Numbered from the stretch's first letter, positions 19,428 to 28,856 are shown. The stretch is DNA of 64,000 nucleotides from JAPOXR01 sp965221935 (GCA_965221935.1 CBDCSZ010000008.1:186001-250000); one strand, 5' to 3'. The notes: generated by a model not told the origin, from the letters alone. Numbers and translations are program-made.

Positions 19428-19685
19428 TCAGATGTCCAGATCGGCAAAGAGTTCATCGGGAGTCTCGAACCGATCTCCCTTGCCAGCGTCCAGTTCCTCC
19501 ATTGCCTCGACAGTCTCCGGGGCAGGAACCTTCACGTCAAACGGGAGACACTGATCTGCGGCGATCCGCAGCATCAGCAGCCGGATCGCGTCGGACACCG
19601 AAAGCCCCATCGCGGCCAGTGCAGCCGTCGCCCTTTCCTTCGTCGCCGTGTCGATGCGCGCGCGCACCACCGCGTCAACCTTCAT
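19428..19685 (-). CDS. RelB/DinJ-type antitoxin
   Basis: The protein has 85 residues from MKVDAVVRARI; this start is chosen because GGAGGGAA lies directly before it. The ribbon-helix-helix domain (DTATKERATAALAAMGLSVSDAIRLLMLRI) binds the operator, and the acidic tail wraps the toxin. It is first in the operon and presumably autorepresses it. Confidence 0.87.
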   Translation of the reverse strand: MKVDAVVRARIDTATKERATAALAAMGLSVSDAIRLLMLRIAADQCLPFDVKVPAPETVEAMEELDAGKGDRFETPDELFADLDI

Positions 19686-19699
19686 CTCGATTCCCTCCA

Positions 19700-20349
19700 A
19701 TTTGTGATCCTAATGTAGCTACATCTTGCCGGCCTGCAAAGTGACAAGGGGCAGCGGCCAGCGGTTCGCCTGGAACGGCCACGCCTCGCGATCGCGGCCG
19801 GCCAGGCTTTTCTTCACATGAGGAACAGGGGGAGGGGTTCGCGTCAAGACGGGCCGCATCTGGACGCCCTTGCCGACCGGTCGCTGTCCAGTCTCCTGCG
19901 CTGATGTGGACAAGCCAGGCTCGATGCCAACGCCCAGGACAACTGCAGCCGCGTCGGTGTCCGCGGACTCGGAGTCCAGAACTCGATGCCATCCGTTCCG
20001 CTGCTGCCAGGCCCTCCCCGTTCCCGGCCGGTCCTCGCGCCCTTCGTCCATCGGATCGTCACCGTCCCGGCCTCGATGCCGTCGCCGCTCCATCCCTGTG
20101 GAAATCCCTCCACCCACTCCCGTTGCTTTCCAAACTCCTACCGTTCGGCCCCTCCAGCGCCACCCTCCGGTTCCGCTCGGCCCTTGTTTTCCTGGCCCCG
20201 AGCGCCGTCCGTCCGATCGCCCCAACGATCTGAGCCGGAAAGTCCGACACGTATCACCGCAAATCGTCGCAAATCTCGGAAGGCACGATTAACCATTCGT
20301 CGCTTTCGCTCCGAATGTTTTCCTGTCCGCTGACGGCAAAAGCCTTGCA
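19700..20349. other. No recognisable gene
   Basis: About 650 bp upstream of the toxin-antitoxin operon. Open frames exist on both strands but give low-complexity Pro/Arg/Ser-rich products with no family match. The antitoxin promoter must lie at the low-coordinate end. Confidence 0.4.
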
Positions 20350-20480
20350 AACAAGGTTATAGGCGGCTCTCAGGCCGCGTTCGCGGGTGATTGCCCAGGT
20401 AAGCGGCCCTCAGCTCGACGCTATGGCCCGTTTCGAGGCCCGATCGGCACGGGATCGGGGCGATTTCGGGGGGTCTGTCC

Positions 20481-20533
20481 GGGATGTCAGTGCCGGGTGA
20501 ATACTGCTCAAAAGCGCCGAAGTAAAAATGCCC
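20481..20533. repeat. Dispersed 50-bp motif shared with 51458-51514
   Basis: The motif has the core GCTCAAAAGCGCCGAAGT in the 20-kb copy and CCTCAAAAGCGCCGAAGT in the 51-kb copy, both preceded by GTCAG.GCCGG.TGAA and followed by GAAAT.CCCGG or its near equivalent. It resembles the terminal repeat region of IS21-type elements. Both copies lie beside broken transposase genes. Confidence 0.45.
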
Positions 20534-20549
20534 GGCTGAGAGGCTGAGA

Positions 20550-20581
20550 TTTGGTCCTGGGGGCATGCCCCCAGGACCAAA
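20550..20581. repeat. Perfect 32-bp palindrome
   Basis: Arms TTTGGTCCTGGGGGCA and its complement meet without a loop. As RNA it would form a very stable hairpin. It overlaps the first codons of the chimeric gene at 20565 and may be an IS-end structure or a terminator. Confidence 0.5.
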
Positions 20582-21011
20582 ATCGGCGATTGGATCGCCT
20601 GTTTTCCACTTCGAAGGAGGCAGTGAGCAGGTGATAGTGCGGAGGATTGTTGTCTTGTCACACGGCCTGAAAAGACAGGGCCTGTCGATCAGCGCGATCG
20701 CGCGCAAGACCGGCCTGAACAAGGGCGAGGCGCATCATGCCCTGAAGAGCGACCTGCGGATCGGACGCCAGGGAGAGATCCGGGACCGGACGTCCGGAGC
20801 ACAGCACTTCCGGATCGCAGGACTCAACCTGCTGACGGCGATCATCATCTACTGGAACACCGACCAGCTCGGACGCGCAATCCGGGAACGAAAGCGTGCA
20901 GGCCTCGAGATCCCGGAGAACCTTCTCAGGCACATCTCGCCACTCGGATGGGAACACATCCACCTCACAGGAAAATACAGGTGGCCCAGAGGCCTGAACC
21001 CAAACGCTTAG
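20565..21011 (+). pseudogene. Chimeric fragment: IstA-like N terminus joined to Tn3 TnpA C terminus
   Basis: The reading frame encodes 148 residues. The first about 50 hold an IS21 IstA-like helix-turn-helix (RQGLSISAIARKTGL). From residue about 52 it is the C-terminal end of a Tn3-family TnpA (NKGEAHHAL, RQGEIRDRT, GLNLLTAIIIYWNT, HISPLGWEHIHLTGKY). The join falls in the middle of both genes. The catalytic parts of both enzymes are missing, so it cannot work as a transposase. Confidence 0.72.
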
Positions 21012-21044
21012 AGTGTCATTTCGCCCCCTGCCGGAATCGACCCC
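21007..21044. repeat. Tn3-family 38-bp terminal inverted repeat
   Basis: Read on the minus strand it is exactly 38 bp, starts GGGGTCG and ends CTAAG, as in classical Tn3 ends. It begins right after the TnpA stop, where the right end of a Tn3 transposon should be. Its outer end abuts the duplicated pfkB sequence directly. The other end of the transposon is not in the window. Confidence 0.75.
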
Positions 21045-21968
21045 TGTTGGGTTTTTCACCTTTGACTGTTTGGGTCGTCCGGTGACTGACATTCCGCCGG
21101 GCGGAGACACTTAACTTCATAGACGAAATGACTCTTGCCGTTTCAGGCGCGGCGGGCAGTGCGGCCATTCTGCGCGCCAAACACGGCCTTTCAGTGCAGG
21201 CCGTCGGCGGCGTCGGACGCGACAAGATGGGCGGTGTGGGTGATTCAGCGGCTCAGCCAATTCGGCATTGACACGGGCAACATGGAACCGGTCGCCGACA
21301 TGCCGACCTCGTCCTCAATTGTGACCACACGTCCGGACGGCGCGCGCCCTGGCTTGCTTCGAAAGGGCGCGACCGACGGATTCTTCATCACAGACGGGCA
21401 ATTCGATTCCGTCCTGGATACCAGAATTCTTCATATTGGCGGCGTCGGACTCATGCACGCGATGGACAACGGCCGCAATTTGGAACTCATGATTGAAGCC
21501 AAGGCCCGCGGGTGCATGACCACGCTCGATGTCTTTGCGGCGACACAAGAAGATTTCAGACTCGTGGAGCCGCTGTTGCCCTACACGGACTTTTTTCTGC
21601 CTTCTGAAGAAGAAGCGATGGCCCTGTCGGGCTTGACCGATCTTGAACGAATTTGCGATCTGCTGTTGAACAAGGGTGTCGCGGCAGTCGTGCTGACCCT
21701 TGGCGCGGAAGGCGCCATGTATCGCGACCGGGAAGGCCTGTCGTTCGACTCGCCCGCTTTTGACATTGATGTGGTCTGCACGTGCGGATGCGGCGACTGT
21801 TTCAACGCCGGTTTCGCCACGGGACTGCATCTGGGTCTCACCGCTCAAGAATGCGTGCGCATGGCCCAAGCGTCGTCGGCCCAGAATGCAATGGGTCTTG
21901 GATCGCAGGCCATCGTGCAAGACCTTGAGACCACACGGAGATTCATGGATTCCACGCCAACGAAGTGA
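21045..21968 (+). pseudogene. PfkB-family kinase, decayed second copy
   Basis: The sequence is nearly identical to 8717-9639 but lacks the first codons, cut off by the Tn3 end. It carries an extra base near 21114 (GACACTTAACTT against GATACTTACTT) and another near 21230. The long frame from 21135 therefore starts out of phase and only regains the kinase frame near 21240. The catalytic GCGDCFNAGF remains, but the N-terminal substrate lid is lost. Confidence 0.85.
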
Positions 21969-21998
21969 TATGCCGCGGCGCATTGGAGTGAGAAAAAC

Positions 21999-22709
21999 AT
22001 GCCCCTGCCCAGCCCGCCGGATCCGGGCATCGCGACGAGGGATGCCCTTCGCGGTCTTCGTCTCGTCCTGAGACGCGGCGCAAAACTGTCCATTGAGAAG
22101 GCCCGGGTCGCGCTGCCTGAGCCGTTTGAAGGCGTGTCCAAGGAGATTTTCGAGCAAGCGACCAAGGTCACCCACGCGGCAGATTCCCTGGTTCAACAGA
22201 TGCTTGGCCTGAGCTTTCATGAAGACCGGTTTGCCATGCCGGACACGCTTCGCAGGTCTGTGAAAGATTCCACGCATTCTGAACAAAAGCGTGATGCTTC
22301 AAATCTCTACTTCGCGCTGTCACTTTCGCTGAGGTATTTTGGTTTTCGCCAGCTGTTCGTCAGCGAAACGATTTGCGCGCAAATCATTTCGACCACTCGC
22401 AAGGAAGACCAATCACGGGAAAGCGCCTGCGTCTGGCTGTATCGTCAACTCATCGACGGCAATGCCGTCGGCAATCCGCCGGTCCTCGTTCAGCACCATA
22501 CCCCGGAAGAGGAGACGCAGATCGCGAAAGTGGCCTATGTGGTCAGTCTTTGGGCATTTGTGGATCGAGATTCCTTCAACGAGCCCGAACTCGAACTTCT
22601 TGAAATATGCTGCGATGTCGCGACATGCAGGTCGCCGGGAATCGAGCTTGAGCCGGATGACGACAATGCGCTGTCCGAGGGTTTCAATTCGGCATTGAAA
22701 ATCGTGTAG
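21999..22709 (+). CDS. Conserved unknown protein, second copy
   Basis: The protein has 236 residues and about 94 percent identity by eye to the 9670-10374 product, with one two-residue insertion near the C terminus (EPELELLEICC). The frame is intact although the kinase upstream is broken. The ribosome site (GTGAGAAAAAC) is weaker than in copy 1. The duplicated DNA ends about 25 bp after the stop. Confidence 0.55.
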   Translation: MPLPSPPDPGIATRDALRGLRLVLRRGAKLSIEKARVALPEPFEGVSKEIFEQATKVTHAADSLVQQMLGLSFHEDRFAMPDTLRRSVKDSTHSEQKRDASNLYFALSLSLRYFGFRQLFVSETICAQIISTTRKEDQSRESACVWLYRQLIDGNAVGNPPVLVQHHTPEEETQIAKVAYVVSLWAFVDRDSFNEPELELLEICCDVATCRSPGIELEPDDDNALSEGFNSALKIV

Positions 22710-22842
22710 GCTGGAACGGAGCCATGATCCCGAGTTGTCTAGACCCCCATTTCAGCACCAGTAAGTTTTGCCTTTCTCTAATAATATCTCAGGCGCTGGC
22801 GGACACATGTTTGACGCGTGATGAGGTCTGACCCGGTTGTAT

Positions 22843-22856
22843 GGCCCTGTTGCAAA
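22843..22856. repeat. IS6-family terminal repeat-like sequence
   Basis: GGCCCTGTTGCAAA differs by one base from the classical IS6/IS26 end GGCACTGTTGCAAA. An IS6 transposase fragment follows 145 bp downstream. Confidence 0.55.
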
Positions 22857-22865
22857 AATTTTTTG

Positions 22866-22985
22866 TCAGTCGTCTTTCGATCCGAGGTATCGGCAGATGA
22901 TGGCTTTTGAGAGACCGTAGTGGGCCATGAGATCTTTGATCAGGGTGCCCTGCGCGTTTTCCTCGCGGCTCTGCTTCTTAAGGCC
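22866..22985 (-). pseudogene. Possible serine resolvase C-terminal fragment
   Basis: The last about 30 residues (LIKDLMAHYGLSKAIICRYLG) look like the helix-turn-helix tail of a Tn3-type resolvase. No catalytic domain precedes it; the upstream part of the frame is antisense to the IS6 fragment. It is probably a scrap left by recombination at the IS6 end. Confidence 0.4.
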
Positions 22986-23000
22986 GAAAGGGGTGAACCG

Positions 23001-23171
23001 ATGGCAGGCGATTTCAAGTGGCGGCATTTCCGGGGCGAGATCATTCTTTGAGCAGTTCGGTGGTATTGCCGGTATGGCATCAGCTATCGTGACCTTGAGG
23101 AAATGTTGGAGGAGCGTGGCGTTAAGGTTGACCACACAACGATCTGACGATGGGTCCAGACCTATGTATAG
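23001..23171 (+). pseudogene. IS6-family transposase, N-terminal fragment with nonsense mutations
   Basis: From ATG 23001 one frame reads MAGDFKWRHFRGEIIL, stop, AVRW-type helix, CRYGISYRDLEEMLEERG, VKVDHTTI, stop, RWVQTYV, stop. This is the IS6 N-terminal domain with two internal stop codons in place of Trp and Tyr. The DDE domain is absent. Confidence 0.72.
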
Positions 23172-23194
23172 GGTGACAGTTTGACGTCGCGGCG

Positions 23195-23386
23195 ATGCGG
23201 ATATTTTCCGGATTTCCTGTCGAGTACAAGCGGTTTTCCGCTGGTCCTGTTTGTCGCTCTATAGAAACAGCAATTCAGAACAACCTTGCTCTTGTGACAG
23301 ACGACCGCAACTTGGCTACGATAACGAACAGACACGGTGGAAGAACTCTTTCATTTGAACAACTGATGCAGCGCTGCCACCCATAG
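23195..23386 (+). pseudogene. PIN-domain-like C-terminal fragment
   Basis: The last about 40 residues (AIQNNLALVTDDRNLATITNRHGG, LSFEQLM) match the end of PIN-type nucleases such as VapC, with the TDD acidic motif. The N-terminal half is missing. It is convergent with the NACHT gene, with 14 bp between the ends. Confidence 0.4.
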
Positions 23387-23399
23387 AATCAGGCACGAT

Positions 23400-25196
23400 T
23401 CAGCCTGTTAGACCCATTCTGCTCCATGAACTCCCGGTGCCGGTCAGGAACGGCCTGTATGCCTCGAACCTGGCGGCCACCACATCCAGGAGCTGATGCA
23501 TCTGTTCATGTGTCGATTCCCTGAGCACGTGGGAAGTCCAGAACTTCTTGAATTCGCCCATTGCGAATTCGTCCTTCGGTTTTCTCAGGAATTTTCGAAT
23601 CTCGGCAACAGACCAGGTCATCGGGTAAAGGGCCGTCAGGAGAATGCCGAGAATTTCATCTTGAGCATCCTCGATCTCGCCGGACTCGACCTTGCCGGCC
23701 AACTCGACGAGGCAGTCGGCGTCGAGACATCCCTTGTCGATGTATGAAATCAATGCATCGAGCGCGGCGCATCGCACGCCCGGCAGCCAGGTTGGATCGA
23801 CAAGAATGTCTTCCAGCAGCCCGGAAAGACCTCGCAACGGTTCACCGTCGGCGAGCACCTGCAACAGCATCATGACGTGAGGCTGATGCTCGGGGCTCCG
23901 GTCGTCGTCCGACAGGATCTCGCGAAACGTGTCCTCAAGCTCCGGACAAACTACCTTCCCGATACCGGGTGTCCTGGAATGCCCCCGCAGGCAACCCGGA
24001 TTCCAGGCCAGCTCCCGCCTAAGGTCGAAGAGAATTCTTCGCTTCTCGTCTACGGAATAGGTCGGTTCCTCCTCCGCGTAGATCATCCCGCTGGGATTCA
24101 GCCGGCTCAGCAGGCTCCTGCTGGGCTTGCTGTGCACGCCCAGCCAGGAGGAAAAGTTCCAGAATGTCGGCAGCAGTTCGCCATCGAACCCAGTGATGAG
24201 CGCCGCCGCCCTCCCTACCGGGAGTCCGTCATCAATACGCCGCGCAACATGCCGCGCCGCAAGAAACTCCGCGATCTGGCGGTGAACGGGCTCGAACCGT
24301 CCTCCCGAAACACCGACGAACAACCTTGTCCCGAGGACGCTCCTCGCATGACCGCCCGCCTCGCCGGCGATCTCTTCCAGCGCGGGATAGTCGCCGTCGG
24401 GCGTCGCCCGATCTGTCAGGGTGACGCCGGCGATCCCCGTCAGCACCTGCACCGCGCAGAGACCCCCTGCGGCCTCGACGAACTTCTCGATATCGCCACT
24501 CCTCGGATTGGCCAGACGATGTTTCCTGTTGGGCTCGCGCGCGAGCATGCGGCAGGCCCGCTCGAAGGTTTCCCTGCGGGAACTGGGCCATTCTCCTTGG
24601 GATACGGCCTCGGCGAGCAACTCGAGAGTTTGCGGATTCTTGAGCAGCCCTTCGACCCCACGCTCCTTCGCGTTGACGATAAAGGCATCCGAATCCTCAA
24701 CGCCGTGGTTCCTCTCGAGAATGGTCTTGATCTTTTCCCGATCGAGAGGATTCAGACGGACCACGGTGACCCTTCCGTCAGGCGAAACTTCGTCAAGGCT
24801 TTCCTTGTCGTTCGCTCCCAGCCATTCGGCCCAGCGGCACGACAACCGGAACGATGGACGGCCAAGCCGATCCAGTTTCCCACGAATCCGGTCAAGCGGA
24901 GTACTGCCATCGACCGTACCGGCACGCTGTTCATCGAGGCCGTCCAGAAATAGCGTCTTACCGCGCCATTCCGGTTTGTCGTCGAAGGTCAGGAACGTCC
25001 GAACCGTGACGTAGGCCCCGCCCTGCGCCTCCGCTTCCCTCTTGAACGCCGTCGTCTTGCCGGCGCCCGGCTCTCCGATCAGCACATATGCCGGCGACGC
25101 AGCAAAGCTCTCCAGCGGCACGCCGGACTTCCCCGAAGCCTGTTGCGCTTCGGAGCCCGTGATCACGGTGCCTGTCCGTGGAGCAACGTACATCAT
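23400..25196 (-). CDS. NACHT/STAND-like P-loop NTPase, possibly truncated
   Basis: The protein has 598 residues. Walker A is GEPGAGKTT (41-49) and Walker B is LFLDGLDE (82-89), the LDGLDE form typical of NACHT ATPases. A winged-helix/HETHS-like region follows with SRRETFERACRMLAREP and RFEPVHRQIAEFLAARHVARR, then a helical C-terminal part of about 280 residues. Many such proteins are phage-defence or signalling NTPases. No N-terminal effector domain is present. The gene ends beside IS6 debris, so the C terminus may be shortened. An IS1634 lies 246 bp upstream. The defence role is inferred. Confidence 0.7.
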   Translation of the reverse strand: MMYVAPRTGTVITGSEAQQASGKSGVPLESFAASPAYVLIGEPGAGKTTAFKREAEAQGGAYVTVRTFLTFDDKPEWRGKTLFLDGLDEQRAGTVDGSTPLDRIRGKLDRLGRPSFRLSCRWAEWLGANDKESLDEVSPDGRVTVVRLNPLDREKIKTILERNHGVEDSDAFIVNAKERGVEGLLKNPQTLELLAEAVSQGEWPSSRRETFERACRMLAREPNRKHRLANPRSGDIEKFVEAAGGLCAVQVLTGIAGVTLTDRATPDGDYPALEEIAGEAGGHARSVLGTRLFVGVSGGRFEPVHRQIAEFLAARHVARRIDDGLPVGRAAALITGFDGELLPTFWNFSSWLGVHSKPSRSLLSRLNPSGMIYAEEEPTYSVDEKRRILFDLRRELAWNPGCLRGHSRTPGIGKVVCPELEDTFREILSDDDRSPEHQPHVMMLLQVLADGEPLRGLSGLLEDILVDPTWLPGVRCAALDALISYIDKGCLDADCLVELAGKVESGEIEDAQDEILGILLTALYPMTWSVAEIRKFLRKPKDEFAMGEFKKFWTSHVLRESTHEQMHQLLDVVAARFEAYRPFLTGTGSSWSRMGLTG

Positions 25197-25441
25197 CGTG
25201 GCGCCTTTGAACTCCAGATTCCCCCGAGGCGTACAGACTTCCGCACCTTCGGAAGCACCATGCGCTCCCTATCGTGATCCTAAGCGTGCATTCCGTCGCC
25301 GACCACTGCGCCCTGACGCCGAGCCGGATCCCAACCATTTGGTGGTTCCAAGACTTGCGCCCTGACTCCGCCGGTTGAGCGCCCGCCTCCCATCCATATT
25401 CAGACACGTATCGCGCCGCGCGTTGTACTTCCACACCCCTG

Positions 25442-27576
25442 CTAGTCCGAACTTCATGCCGGGATTTGACAGGTTTTCTCCGCGCAGGCAAGGACACCAT
25501 GTTGTTTTCGCTTGATTTTCTGGGGGTCCGGCCGGGCCGGAGGGCTTTTTCAGCCTGTCATTGAACTGACAACATTTCCGGGCGGTTTGATCTCCAGAAG
25601 CTCAAAGGCCCTTTTCTGGAGCGCGGTCGGCCGCGCGGCCATGCGGAACGCGCTGCCGGGCCTTCCGGGCAGGAAGGCGTCGTTCAGCGTCAGCGTTCCG
25701 AGATCGGCGAGCAGCGTCCGGAAGCTGTGGACCGGCAGGCCGTCAGGGGTCTGTTTCGAGGCCGCTTTGGCCTTGGCGCTTTCGGAGACCTCCGCCTTCT
25801 CCACAGGGGTCGACCGCCTTGCGCGGGCCGCCTCCCGGTCGTCATCCTCGAACAGGATGGGGGCGAGCTTCTCCCGCATGCTCCGCTCCACATGCCAGGC
25901 GAGCATGCAGAGGAACACATGCGCCTTCACCCGCCCCTCATTGTAAACATGGAACGGCCGGACCCTCAGCCCTGACGTCTTCATGGTCCGGAAGGCGCGC
26001 TCGACGAGCGCGAGGCTTTTATACGCCGCCACCGCCGCCCCGCCGCCGATGGATTCCTTTCCGAGGCTGGCGCGCACCACATGGATTCCGTCGAGCGCCG
26101 CCTCCGCCGCGGTTTTCGCCGCGTCGCGGCTCCAGTCCATTCCGTCATCGCGGATCTCAATATTGAAGTGTTTTTCGACCTTTTTTCTGTTGCCCCTGCG
26201 CCCCAGGGCCTTCGCCGTCATCTCCCGGTTCTTCGGGCCCGGCCGGCGGCGGGACGCCGCGGCGGCGATCTCAGCCAGCGTCTGTTCCGTCGCCCTGAGC
26301 AGATCCTCCCGCTTCCGGGCCCTTTCCTCCCGCAGACGGGGATTGAGGCAGACCAGCAGCCGCTCGCCGGGAAAGTCCGGGGACACGGTCTCGGCGACCT
26401 GATCCTCAGCGAGCCTCGCCGGATCCAGCGCCGCCGGCGCGTCCTTCCCCTTCTTCACAAGCTTCCGGATATCGGCGCTCCTGAGCGCCGATATCCAGTC
26501 AAGGCCGAGAGGAATCAGATCCTCCCTGATGCGGGCCGATGTGATCATGCCGCGGTCGCCGGCCAGCGCGATGTTCTCAACCCGGAAACGGCGGCGCAGC
26601 TTCTCCGCCCGGCCCCTGACGGTGTCCGGGTCGGCGGTGTTTCCGCTGAACACCTCGACCGCCACAGGGGTTCCGTCCCCCGAGCAGACCAGCCCGTATG
26701 TGATCTGCATTTTGCCTTTCTTTCCGTCGCGGCTGTGGCCGAAGGCCGCCAGCGGGCATTTCCTCCCTTCAACGTAACTGGACGAGACGTCGTACAGAAC
26801 CAACGTCCCGTCCCTGAGATGCCGGTTCGCGAGGCTGCGCTCGATCCAGGGCTGGCGCTCAAGCAGCCAGTCGAGCATGTCCAGCATCTCGTTGCCGCTG
26901 ACCGGCCCGAGGCCGAGCAGCTCCCCGAGGCTGGTGGAGGCGGTCTCCGGGTCAAGGGCCCTGGCTGTGGCGAGCTTGGAGGCCGGATCGATGATCCGGG
27001 CCGCCGCCGCCGCCATCGCGAGACCGCGCATCCGGCTTTTTTTCCGCCCGAGGATGCCTTCGAATCCGAGGCTCCGCATGGTCCCGAGCGCCGCCGCCGC
27101 GTGGCCGTGCGGCAGCGACCTGCGGATCCCGAAAACCTCGTCCGGGGAGCCGAGAACGATTCCGCCCCTGAGCACGGCGCGGAAGCCGTCGGTGACCGCC
27201 GGCGGCAGATAGGTGAGGTTGGCGATGGTGCGCTTCCTGACCTTCGCGCCTTCGCGCCAGGCCTCCCTGAGGAGGATTGTGTCGCGGCCGCGCCTGTTGG
27301 GGATGGTCTCGATGTGGAATGACATGTGCGGTCTCCCTGCGCAATGACAACAATCCATGGTGCCTGCCGTCTCCTTGTCCACAGGATGTGTTCCTTTAAC
27401 ACCATAATAATGTGCACTGTTGCGAAAATACGTCAGTGGGCACGCGGCCTGAAACCGCGCAACTTGCACTGGAAACTTTTTGACAAGACAAAAGCGGCCC
27501 GGCGGCCGGAAAACCTCACGTTTTCAACGTCTTGCAGGGAGCGCGGGGGGCGGCGGCGGGATGAAGATCGGGCTAG
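25442..27576 (-). mobile_element. IS1634-family element, copy 2
   Basis: The ends read CTAGTCCGAACTTCATGCC at the left and, inverted, CTAGCCCGATCTTCATCCC at the right. CTAG flanks as in copy 1. The copy is intact, with one gene. Confidence 0.8.
25550..27325 (-). CDS. IS1634-family transposase, copy 2
   Basis: The protein has 591 residues from MSFHIETIPN. It has the same catalytic blocks as copy 1 (YDVSSSYVEGRKCPLAAFG, AGDRGMIT). The N-terminal about 75 residues (GAKVRKRTIANLTYLPPAVTDG) diverge from copy 1 (GKRIRRETLANLSKVPPHITEG), while the rest is nearly identical at the DNA level. It appears functional. Confidence 0.9.
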   Translation of the reverse strand: MSFHIETIPNRRGRDTILLREAWREGAKVRKRTIANLTYLPPAVTDGFRAVLRGGIVLGSPDEVFGIRRSLPHGHAAAALGTMRSLGFEGILGRKKSRMRGLAMAAAAARIIDPASKLATARALDPETASTSLGELLGLGPVSGNEMLDMLDWLLERQPWIERSLANRHLRDGTLVLYDVSSSYVEGRKCPLAAFGHSRDGKKGKMQITYGLVCSGDGTPVAVEVFSGNTADPDTVRGRAEKLRRRFRVENIALAGDRGMITSARIREDLIPLGLDWISALRSADIRKLVKKGKDAPAALDPARLAEDQVAETVSPDFPGERLLVCLNPRLREERARKREDLLRATEQTLAEIAAAASRRRPGPKNREMTAKALGRRGNRKKVEKHFNIEIRDDGMDWSRDAAKTAAEAALDGIHVVRASLGKESIGGGAAVAAYKSLALVERAFRTMKTSGLRVRPFHVYNEGRVKAHVFLCMLAWHVERSMREKLAPILFEDDDREAARARRSTPVEKAEVSESAKAKAASKQTPDGLPVHSFRTLLADLGTLTLNDAFLPGRPGSAFRMAARPTALQKRAFELLEIKPPGNVVSSMTG

Positions 27577-27761
27577 TGAATTGCAGCACGACCTCCGCCT
27601 CGTAATCGCCGCCGCCGGATCGCCAGTGCCCCATTGCCGCTAGCAAGCGTCCCAGCACCAAGAGCCGGGGCTCGGCTTCGGCCCAACGAGGCGTTTGTGC
27701 CCGAGCGAGGCATTCGCCGCGCTCCCGCCGAGCCAGCATCGTCCACACGGGGAGCCAGATC

Positions 27762-27998
27762 ATGACCAACATCACCGAAGCGCACCGGCACGCCTTCGAA
27801 TTGCTCACCAGCGGCGACTACCGGAACTTCGCGCTCTTCTCATGCTTCATCAACGACGAACCGGCCGCGGCCATCGTCGCGGTCAACGAGTGCGCGCCCG
27901 CCGAAGAGGGCGCCGAGCCGGAATACGCGATCCAGCCGCTTTTCGTGAGCATCACGCCGGCGATGAAGGTGGCCGATCACGACGGCATCGAGGCATGA
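27762..27998 (+). CDS. Small conserved protein of plasmid/ICE type
   Basis: The protein has 78 residues with central FSCFINDEPAAAIVAVNE and a tail PLFVSITPAMKVADHDG. Short proteins of this kind occur beside PP-loop and MoxR genes in alphaproteobacterial integrative elements (from memory). Its stop overlaps the next start as ATGA. The function is unknown. Confidence 0.6.
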   Translation: MTNITEAHRHAFELLTSGDYRNFALFSCFINDEPAAAIVAVNECAPAEEGAEPEYAIQPLFVSITPAMKVADHDGIEA

Positions 27999-28680
27999 GC
28001 GGCGCTCTGCCGCTCCGCCGCCGCGCCGACATCGCCGTCCATCCCGATTGCCGGGAGATGATCCGTCGCGGTGCGCTGGTCGCGATCAGCTCTTCCGGCG
28101 GCAAGGACAGTCAGGCGATGACGATCCTGCTCTCTCGGCTCGTCCACCGCGAGCAGCTTCTCGTCGTCCACGCCCCGCTCGCCGAGGTCGAGTGGCCGGG
28201 CACGATCGAGCACATCGAGAACACGCTTCCCGACGGCGTGCCGCTGATCCTCGCCCCCGTCGCCATCGGTCCGGTGGTGTACGAGTTCGACGAAACGCGG
28301 CCCTATCGAGCGGGAGCTGCGGCGTTATCTCAATTCCCAACCCCAATTCGGCGGGCGGCTGGTGAACGCCATGGGCATGCGCGCGGAAGAGAGTGCGGCG
28401 CGCGCGAGGAAGCTCCCCTTGAAACGAAGCGACCGCAACTCCAGGGCGGGGCGGTCCTGGTACGACTGGCTTCCGGTCTTCGATCTCACCGAGGCCCAGG
28501 TCTTCGACGTCATCCGCGCCGCCGGCCAGTCGCCGCATCCGGCCTACGGGATGGGAATGTCGAGGCTGTCATGCGTGTTCTGCATCATGGCCTCGCGCGC
28601 CGACCGGGGCGCCGTTGCCGGCTTTGACCGGCGTGCCGGTCGAACCCGACCGAGGCGCAGGCCGCTTCTAGCGTTCCGCC
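27995..28680 (+). pseudogene. PP-loop (PAPS-reductase/DndC-like) ATPase, frameshifted
   Basis: From ATG 27995 the protein has the ATP-pyrophosphatase loop SSSGGKDSQAM (about residues 33-43) and HAPLAEVEWPGTIEHI. Near 28305 the frame breaks. A neighbouring frame resumes at GPIERELRRYL, then NAMGMRAEES, WYDWLPVFDLTEAQVFDVI and SRLSCVFCIMASR. A stretch between them seems deleted, and the end after SRAD is also out of frame. An intact member would activate a substrate with ATP, as in sulfur transfer or nucleic-acid modification. Confidence 0.72.
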
Positions 28681-28856
28681 TTTCCCCCTGGCCTGACCGC
28701 AAGACCGCGCTCCCCGCCGAAACGCGGCAGTCCGCCGCGCCTCAAAATCATCCTCAGTACGCCGGCCTTCGCGTTGCGCGCGGAGATGCCTTGCCGGGGC
28801 CTCCGCCATTCCGGAGGGTGCCCGCGCCGCCTCCCCGCCATTCCGGAGTTCTGTCC

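Noticed and set aside
19719..20225. 168-residue minus-strand frame upstream of the YafQ/DinJ operon
   Set aside because: Low complexity and no match; an equally long frame exists on the other strand.
26081..27322. 413-residue open frame on the plus strand
   Set aside because: It is antisense to the IS1634 transposase; high GC suppresses stop codons.
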